Source: Epichloe hybrida (taxonomy: Eukaryota > Ascomycota > Sordariomycetes > Hypocreales > Clavicipitaceae). Taken from it: DNA of 64,000 nt. How positions within the stretch are numbered: position 1 is the first letter of the stretch; every line of letters starts with the position of its first letter. The translations under genes were made by a program, and so were the position numbers. The stretch lies in contig JAFEKR010000002.1 of assembly GCA_019022495.1 (NCBI GenBank), positions 4,402,001 to 4,466,000 on the forward strand, given 5' to 3'. The notes beneath the pieces were generated by a model. It did not search any database and was not told where the DNA came from. It saw only the letters and a program-made list of their open reading frames with translations. Positions 57,277-64,000 of this stretch are shown here, in pieces.

Positions 57277-59034
57277 TCACAGGAAATTAATACCGACGCC
57301 CATCTGAAGACCCTTGGTACCTACTTCGCCGCGGCGCAGGATCAAAGGCAAGCTGAAGTTGAGCTCGAATCGTGCCACAGGGTGGGCGTATACGAGCCCA
57401 ATTCCAGCCGCCATGCTTGGCGCTCCGTTCAGGAGGTCACCAACTGCGCTCAGCATGCCGTTGCCAACGCCGCGGGCGCTCATTTGCTGCAATCCAGCCG
57501 CCTTATCCTTGCTGCTGTCCTTGAGAGCCACGAGCCGGCCACCATTGACGAACGTCTGGAACCGTAACCCAGACTCAGGCCCTTTGTAAGGCAGAGGCAG
57601 GAGCATGTTGACACTTCCGGCTGCGAAAAGATCACCACCAACAGCGTCTTGGCCATCGTGAGGCCCCAGCCCGCCGAGCTTGAAGCCGCGGACATCGGTA
57701 GGTCCCCCAAGCTGGAAGCGATCATTCAGGCGACTAGGCAGCGAATTAGTTTCGGAACTAAAACCCAGAGGCAGTGGATAAAGCATGCCCATCCTCAAGC
57801 CCGCTCCTATTGATGCACCCGAGCGCTCTGCTGAGCCAGGTAGAGGAATGGGAATCGCGCCGCTCATCTCAACCTCACCCTTGGAGAAGGAAACATCGCC
57901 TCCAAGAGGGCCTACACCAGCCAGCTCCCAGCCAGAGCGCAACATGTAGCCCGACTGAGGGAGTTGTGGGTTGTCTCGTCTTTCTCTGTAAAAAGTGTGC
58001 TTGATAGCACTCTTGATGGTATCACCGGCATCTCGGCGCACTGTCGGGCTGGCAGTCTGGCCTAAACCGGTGATTTGGCGCCATGCGCCGAAATATTCAA
58101 CAGAGTGGGTATCTTTTTCGGCGTTGATCCAGGAGAATCGTAATGAACCGCCCTTCACAACCTCTTCATATGAAGCCCAGGGCTTTTCTGCTGCTGACGC
58201 CAATCCTTCCAGCGAGATTCGCTTATCAGGGTCGCTCAGCACCGGAGCACTCAAGTTGGCACTGTACGCCGATCTCGTTCTCGTTCCAGCCTTGGCGTTC
58301 AAGGTGAGCATTTCAGCGCCGCCAAACATGTTTCTCCATAACAGCGATCCGTATGCTGAACCTTCGCCGTTGCCGACATCGGTACCGGTCTGGAGCTTAA
58401 ATCGTGGCAATTCTTTCAGTCCAATGGAAACGTTGATATCGGTCGGGCTCGTAGAGGGATCGGCTTGATTCGCTTGGGATAGGTACACCTCGGGAGGCTC
58501 TCGTAAGATTTCTGCAGACATTAACAACTCTGAGCGGTGAATTCCAGTATCGCGAACTGGACATACGAAACCCTGAGAGCTTCGCGCTCACAATCTGTAG
58601 TTTTCCCATCACTTCTCCGACATTCTGGGGGGCGTTTGGACTGCCGCTGAGCAGAGGGGCGAATATGGGGTCAAGGAAACCTCGTCGAATGTTCTTGGCG
58701 CCGTTGACAGAGATCTCGTTGACGGTCATGGGCATTAGCATTTGATCTGCCATCTAAGGGCTGTTTGTCAGTGACACAGCTTCGCGACGTAATCCCTGGT
58801 TGATTCTCTACCATCTGAGCAACCCTCCGCTCCTTGGCCTCATGCTCAGCATCTTGAAATGCGGGCGACGCCTTTGCAGAACTGAGTACTTCGTCACTGC
58901 TCGACCGGAGCTTGTCAATCGAGCCGGGCTACTAGCTTGTTAGCTCGCCGCCGCAAGTTGGCTTGTGGAATGGAAAGATGTTCGAGGTCAAGAGTACTGA
59001 CTTGTTTCCCGGAAGCGCTCACATTCGACGCCAT
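57277..59034 (-). CDS. SAM50: Sam50 / Tob55, core of the mitochondrial SAM complex
   Basis: Four exons on the minus strand: 59034-59002, 58928-58812, 58753-58567 and 58511-57277, in total 523 residues. The first exon encodes only 11 residues (MASNVSASGKQ). Exon 3 carries the POTRA-like part (VNEISVNGAKNIRRGFLDPIFAPLL). Exon 4 holds the Omp85 beta-barrel: YGSLLWRNMFGGAEML, LPQSGYMLRSGWELAG, the conserved DRFQLGGPTDVRGF (the QLGG/VRGF motif of lumenal loop 6 in Omp85 proteins), and a final strand LQMGVGINFL ending in an aromatic-hydrophobic beta-signal. Sam50 inserts beta-barrel precursors such as porin and Tom40 into the mitochondrial outer membrane. The gene is divergent from UBC6, with 535 bp between the starts. 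Confidence 0.94.
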
Positions 59035-59569
59035 GCTGAGTGACGAGGCGTGACAACAATGCAGTGCAGAAGCAAAAGCTTGGAAGCGTCACCTCAACCA
59101 AAGGGAAGCTCTAGCAACTTCAATCCCAAAATTGCAGTGCCCGTCTCTTTCGGCAAGCTTGTCTGGTTGCTACGCCACACCTCAAACAGGGTCTCATCTG
59201 CCACGGTTACCGAATGTGGCTGATGTGGCTTGTGCACCGCCTCTCATCATCGTTCTCTATCCCGGCAAGTCCGGTTTAGGCGCCTTTGACGAAGGCTGAC
59301 GACCTGAGTTCCAAACCAACCCGTTTCACTGCTACATCTGACTTCTAACTGGAGATCGAAACACACCAAGTTCGTTCTCTTTCGTTGTGTTTATCAGCGA
59401 TTTTGTTTACCCTTTCGAATAGCGTTCACAAAATCATTGCTCTCGGCTGCCGATACATTCGTGACGTGAATAGCGCTCACGCGATCTTCTCCCCTGTCCA
59501 TCTGGCTTTTGGGTGACGTATCCAAATCGGCTTCGACGACATCTTCGGCGTCCTCTTCTCAACATATCC
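59035..59569. promoter_or_regulatory. Bidirectional promoter region of SAM50 and UBC6
   Basis: The 535 bp between the two divergent starts holds no open frame of note and no recognised TATA box, as expected for a shared housekeeping promoter. Confidence 0.5.
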
Positions 59570-60513
59570 ATGGCCAGCAAGGCAGCCCACAAGCGGGTGA
59601 GTTTCTGCATGCGCGACTCTGTAAGGTCTCACGATCAAGGGCCTCTCGCTAATCACATGGCACAGTTAACCCGCGAGTACAAGACCATCTCCGAAAATCC
59701 GCCACCATATATCACAGCCCACCCCTCCGAATCCAACATCTTAGAGTAGGTGATATACAGTCCTTTCCTTGCACCGAAAACCTTCCTCAACCTCTTCGTC
59801 ACTGACAGGTAGCAAACAGATGGCACTACATTATCACGGGTCCTGAGGACACACCGTACCATGGCGGCCAGTACTGGGGCACTCTCATCTTCCCCCCAAA
59901 CTATCCATTTGCGCCACCAGCCATACGAATGCACACGCCGTCAGGAAGGTTCCAGCCATCGACCCGACTCTGTCTATCGATATCAGACTTCCACCCCAAG
60001 TCATTCAACCCTGCTTGGGAGGTTTCGACGATCTTGACCGGTCTTCTCTCTTTCATGACGAGCGACGAAATGACAACCGGTTCTCTGTCGACGACCCAGG
60101 CGGAGAAGAAGTATCTCTCATCACGCAGTCGCTGGTGGAATTCCACGGGCGGTGGTTCAAATGCCAAGGCAACCCCGGCTCAGAAAGGCAACGTCAAGGC
60201 CGGCGATGGCGGTGCCAAATTCCGCTCCCAGTGGCCCGAGGTTGACGTCGAGAACTGGGAGTGGATGAAGAAGAACAAGGTTGATTCTGCTACGGGCAAT
60301 CGCCTCGATGGCGATAACGGAGCGTCATGCGGACCGCAGCTGGGCATCGCGGGATCTAGCGGCCACCAGACACAGGCTGTAGTGGATGCTGTAGTCCAAC
60401 AACGAGACGCTGGGCGAGGTTGGCTTTATCGAAACAAGCTCCTCGTGGCTGGTGCCGTGATATTTGTTTACGTACTTATCGCGAGACTTGTGAGTGGCGA
60501 AGGTCTGGCATAG
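59570..60513 (+). CDS. UBC6: Ubiquitin-conjugating enzyme E2, ER-anchored (Ubc6/UBE2J)
   Basis: Three exons (59570-59596, 59666-59745, 59820-60513) give 266 residues. The tiny first exon (MASKAAHKR) joins LTREYKTISENPPPYITAHP. The donor at 59746 (GTAGGT) is set by frame into EWHYIITGPEDTPYHGGQYWG. Catalytic Cys is residue 87 in STRLCLSISDFHPKSFNPAW, the same number as in yeast Ubc6, in the non-canonical E2 context of this subfamily. The UBC fold ends near residue 165; a flexible linker follows. A C-terminal membrane span (LLVAGAVIFVYVLIARL) makes it a tail-anchored ER protein with the catalytic domain in the cytosol. It transfers ubiquitin to misfolded ER proteins together with Doa10 in ERAD. 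Confidence 0.95.
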
Positions 60514-61425
60514 TGAAAGGGGAAAAGGGAGAGTGGTAAGTCGAAGATCAGTCAGTGGTGCACGGTCGACAGGTTGCACTGGCTTGGTCGTCGCCCAGCT
60601 TTCTTCTTTCTTTTTTTTTTTTTTTTTTGGATGTCGAGCAAGTAAGCTGCCTCGCCATGTCCATACACGAAGGGACTCGCGTCTTGCATCAGGGCGTTTT
60701 ACATGTACAGACTCACAGTTCACTCATGCGTTCGTTACTAGACAATTTGCATACAATATTGTAGGACTGGATCAGTCTCGTTTTGTTAGTAGATTCTTCA
60801 AGCGGTATTACGATAGGCTAGGTGCTTCCCATAATAAATGCCACGGTGATAGGGCTGCCTTCCACATGTGTGCTTTTCCTACGACGAGCTTTCCATGGAC
60901 TACCTTGTCCATACAAATATAATTGCGTCGTTGCTTCCTTGCTTCTCATATCGACAGCAGTGCAGGTCGTCTGCATTTCTTTCCCCCCCAGCAGACACCA
61001 CGCCAGCCTTGACTGCAGGATATAGCCCAATGACCAAACACTTGTAATTCTTCTGCTGCAGTTCGGGGCACGTATCGAAGTACAATGTCGTTGGTCGAGG
61101 CCTCGGCTTAGACTTTGGCCAATTCACCCAAGCGACATTGCGAATTCTCCCGACTTGGTCTCCAGCAACTATAACTCCGTACTGATTGTGAGGGGTTTTC
61201 TTTCCTTTTGGAGGTACATGTTTCAGCCAATGACACCGTCGTCCCCGCACAGCCCTACACCCCAGCTTCGGAATCATGCTCGCCGCGTATTGCTCTGCTC
61301 CCCCTTGTGCCGTCTGTCCCTTTTCTGATATCCCGGGGCCAAAGTTTCGAAAGGAGCATGGTCGTTTTCGTATGATGACATAGCATTGCACCATCGAGCA
61401 GAGCCAGCTTTCACTGGACACTACC
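60514..61425. other. Intergenic, no supported gene
   Basis: UBC6 3' flank with a T run at 60609-60629, then about 800 bp without a credible frame, and the leader of the next monooxygenase. An antisense frame at 60900-61427 has no domain. Confidence 0.5.
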
Positions 61426-62855
61426 ATGGTTGTCGTTCATCCTCCGGGTCCTAAAACAGTCGCAATCGTCGGGGCGGGACTGACCGGGCTTCTCGCAGCG
61501 CATGGCCTGCAGCAGGTGAGATGCAATCGGCCGTTCTGGTCAATATTGCATTTGGACAACTTTGCCATTTGCTAACCAAAACCTATTAAGAATGGCTTCA
61601 ACGCCGTCGTCTTCGAACGAGAGGTCAGCCTCGATGAAAGACTGCGTGACTGGACCATGTTGGTCCACTGGGCTACGCCCATTTTCGAGAAGCTGGTTCC
61701 CAAGGATATTCTGGCGGACCTGCACAAAGCTGTTTGCAACCCGTATTTAGACTTTGATGAACAAGTAGAGAGCCTTCCGTGCTACAATGGCGTGACGGGG
61801 GATTTGCTCTTTCGAAGCCCAACACCTGGTGCCAGGCGAGTGAGTCGCCAAGCACTTCGCCGGTTGCTGGCACGACGCCTTGACATAAGATGGAACAAGA
61901 CTATGACCGCTGTGTCATCGACCGAGAATGGCGTGCGAGTTTCGTTTGAGGGCGGGGAAAAATTTGATGCCGATTTTCTTCTCGGGGCGGACGGTTCCTC
62001 GTCCAAAGTACGAGAACTGCTCCTGGGTTTCGAAACGGCCCGTCCGCGCCCGTCCGGATTTCTCTTCGCAACTGGTATCACGAAGTACGCTGATGCCAGG
62101 AAAACCAACGCCATAGTTGAGGCGCATCCTGTAGCATCTCTTATGATGGGAACTGGGTCTGTTGGTGCCGTCGGTGGTACGTCTTCTACCCCTGAGCTTC
62201 TTCTCTCTTCTCTCCTGATTAGCAAAGCTTACACATTCTGTTTCGGATATGTAGTCATGTCAATCAGCGATCCAGAAGATGCTTCCACTTGGACTACATT
62301 CTGGACCAAGATATGGCGGGCCGAGTCCGTAAAGCTTAGTGGCCAGGAGGCCCTCGAATATATCGAGAATAATACGTCCCCGCTGCGCGATGTGTTCCGG
62401 TCCGCCATTGACTGGACACCACGGGATAGCAGTGTTCACATTGATGAAATGAAGTACTGGATTCCCACGCCGTGGGATAACCTCGGGGGGAGAGTGACTC
62501 TGGCTGGAGATGCCGCCCATCCGATGCTTATATGTATGCAAATCATTCGCCTCTTGTCATTGTCATTATTTCAATGATAGCCCGGTATGATGACTGACCG
62601 CTCATAGATCGAGGGCAGGGGTTTCAGCATTCCATCACAGATGTCAACAATTATGTAGAAACATTGACTCGGCTGGAATCTTTGGGCGACGACGTGGCCC
62701 TGAGAGGGGAAGCTTTGATGAACTATGACGCCGAGATGATAGATAGAGGCTCGAAAGCGGTCCAGCAGTCTTTGGAGGAAGCGGAGAAGTCTCTTGACCC
62801 AGAGAAAATCAAGCACATGCTTATGGCGACAAAGGGGCACGTTAGGAGCGCATGA
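61426..62855 (+). CDS. FAD-dependent monooxygenase (second copy, different subfamily)
   Basis: Four exons (61426-61515, 61591-62176, 62255-62533, 62608-62855) give 400 residues. Start context ACTACCATGG is good. Exon 1 encodes the dinucleotide-binding motif (VAIVGAGLTGLLAAHGLQQ). Next come FNAVVFEREVSLDERLRDWTMLVHWA, the R-QALRRLLARRL segment and the DG motif FLLGADGSSSKVREL. Exon 3 ends in the second FAD motif RVTLAGDAAHPMLI, continued by YRGQGFQHSITDV in exon 4. The 78-bp intron 2 contains no stop and keeps frame, so retention would add 26 residues; family spacing favours splicing. The DERLRDW region is typical of fungal monooxygenases in secondary metabolism and aromatic degradation, but the substrate is unknown. 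Next gene: a LaeA-like methyltransferase in the same direction, 536 bp downstream. Confidence 0.88.
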
Positions 62856-63391
62856 ATGGCTTCGATCGAAATCAGGGCTGTTTGTTTGGTTTTTTTTTTT
62901 AAGAGGGTCGCAGTAGGCGTCAGAGAGAAGGGGAGTGGGCCAACCAAGTCTTTGACATGTAGGCTTCTGGTAGAGAATACAGAATGAGCGGCGCAAGAAG
63001 CGGGCTGCATGGTATGTGTGTCATCATGTCGCACAACCAACACTGGCCCCCCCGCCTGCCCATAAAATCGTGACCATTGTAGGCGCCACCTCTGGCCATT
63101 GCATTTCGAGTCTTCTTCAGTTTATGATCCCCATTGTGAGGTGTTCAAGGGGAAAAATAGTTCCTGTGTACGCTATCGTCACGTCACGTGACACCCATGC
63201 GCCATACGTAAAGCCGGCGTAGGGGGGCCCCGCGACTTGCGCACAGAGGCCAGAGCTCAGAGGACTTGACGGCAGGCCAAACTGCTTGATAATCGCCAAG
63301 TACTCAACAAGGCAGGATCGGTCAGACGACCAGACCAGACGTCTTAGGGCTCGCCCGGTGGCTGGCAGCGCGCTGCCCGGTGATCTCGGTG
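62856..63391. other. Intergenic between FAD monooxygenase and methyltransferase
   Basis: Contains a T run near 62889-62900 and a TCACGTGAC palindrome at 63185-63193. The CACGTG core matches bHLH-type E-boxes. No gene. Confidence 0.45.
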
Positions 63392-64000
63392 ATGGCTTCA
63401 CTGTCATCTCGCGACCCGGCCAAGAGTGTCGCAATCGATACCAGCGCCAACTCTAGTGCGAATGACGGATCTGAAGAAAATGACGAGGAAAGTTCTAGAG
63501 CGTCTTCCGACTCTGCGGCCGTTCATGCGATCGAGGCGCCACCTATCGAAGCGGGCAGTGAAACAGACGATAATTCCGATCTTGCCAGTGAATTGCTGGG
63601 GGATGATACTACAGCAAGTCTATCTTCAAGCATCTTTTCCGCCTGCGCTTATGAACGCGGTCGTCGCTATCAGATTTTTGGTGATGGCCGGTACCCTATT
63701 CCAAATGATGACTTGGAACAGAACAGAGAGAATATGAAGCATGCCATGCTGATGATGCTTACGGGGTACAAACCATTCTTCTCACCTATAGGGGATCACC
63801 CGCAGAAGATACTGGACATTGGGACGGGTACTGGTGAGTAGCGAGTCTGGCTGGACACTTATGCACGTGCAAGCTTACTGAGGGGATTCAAACAGGGATC
63901 TGGGCAGTAGAAGGTGTGTTGGCATTGTTTTATTGACAGCTTCAAGAAATTATCTCAAAGAATTGGCTAACACGTTTGCCCGTAGTTGGAGACAGATACC
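63392..64000 (+). CDS. LaeA-like SAM-dependent methyltransferase, 5' part only
   Basis: Partial gene cut by the window end. Exons seen: 63392-63833, an 18-bp micro-exon 63896-63913, and the start of exon 3 at 63986. The N-terminus is acidic and Ser-rich (SSRASSDSAAVHAIEAPP). It is followed by the fungal TAM/LaeA-type block: SSSIFSACAYERGRRYQIFGDGRYPIPNDDLEQNRENMKHAM. The SAM motif I ILDIGTGTGIWAVEVGDRY is built across both introns. The GTGT/GIW junction with a six-codon exon is common in this gene family. Such proteins range from global secondary-metabolism regulators (LaeA) to pathway-specific methyltransferases. With the C-terminal half missing the subtype cannot be decided. Confidence 0.85.

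Noticed and set aside
62177..62254. Reading through intron 2 of the second FAD monooxygenase
   Set aside because: The 78-bp stretch is open and in frame, but it has GTACGT..TAG splice sites and inserts a Ser/Leu-rich segment absent from the family pattern.
1..64000. CRISPR arrays, bacterial operons, prophage or large transposon ORFs
   Set aside because: None seen. Tandem repeats are microsatellites without spacers, and no integrase, transposase or reverse transcriptase frame is present.

Overview
The window is nuclear DNA of a filamentous ascomycete (Pezizomycotina, most likely Sordariomycetes/Hypocreales). Genes carry short GT..AG introns of about 50-120 bp with fungal splice sites. The proteins are fungal types: a PDR/ABC-G full transporter, a LaeA-like methyltransferase, a DUF8035-type protein and a fungal Tfb2. 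Intergenic DNA holds many short copies of a TACTCCGTA/TACGGAGTA motif, which I associate from memory with clavicipitoid Hypocreales; species is not determinable here. I see no bacterial operon, CRISPR array, tRNA or confident rRNA gene.

Layout. 1-4.05 kb: no supported gene. 4.06-5.30 kb (+): Pro/Ser-rich protein with a conserved C-terminal domain. 5.3-9.4 kb: gene-poor, with a dense cluster of the TACTCCGTA motif. 9.44-10.64 (+): family-16 methyltransferase. 12.40-13.44 (+): NRDE/TANGO2 protein behind a CAG/CAC-rich leader with a uORF. 14.17-15.48 (+): unknown fungal protein. 16.24-17.96 (-): TFIIH subunit Tfb2. 18.59-19.33 (+): hotdog thioesterase in five exons. 19.75-20.09 (+): 88-residue membrane protein with a TATA box. 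21.06-22.67 (-): DUF8035-type protein. 25.26-28.79 (+): LRR protein. 29.47-29.91 (+): small two-TM protein. 30.49-32.27 (+): coiled-coil protein. 32.98-34.22 (+): thiolase, converging on a broken aminoglycoside-phosphotransferase-like kinase gene (34.26-35.2, -). 36.73-36.83 (+): a 34-residue Cys-rich microprotein. 38.49-41.56 (-): 1025-residue disordered protein. 41.6-46.9 kb: long stretch without a supported gene. 46.96-48.71 (+): FAD monooxygenase, tail-to-tail with a PDR transporter (49.06-54.13, -). 54.81-55.06: a palindromic AT-rich element resembling a MITE. 57.28-59.03 (-): Sam50, divergent from Ubc6 (59.57-60.51, +). 61.43-62.86 (+): second FAD monooxygenase. 63.39-64.0 (+): start of a LaeA-like methyltransferase cut by the window edge.

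Most genes are housekeeping: transcription/DNA repair (Tfb2), mitochondrial outer-membrane biogenesis (Sam50), ER-associated degradation (Ubc6), and acyl-CoA metabolism (thioesterase, thiolase). The right third adds two FAD monooxygenases, a drug-type efflux pump and a LaeA-like methyltransferase. These are accessory genes that could serve detoxification or secondary metabolism, but no PKS, NRPS or terpene core enzyme is visible. Exon boundaries were deduced by hand from splice consensus, reading frame and family conservation, and exon sums were checked to be divisible by three.
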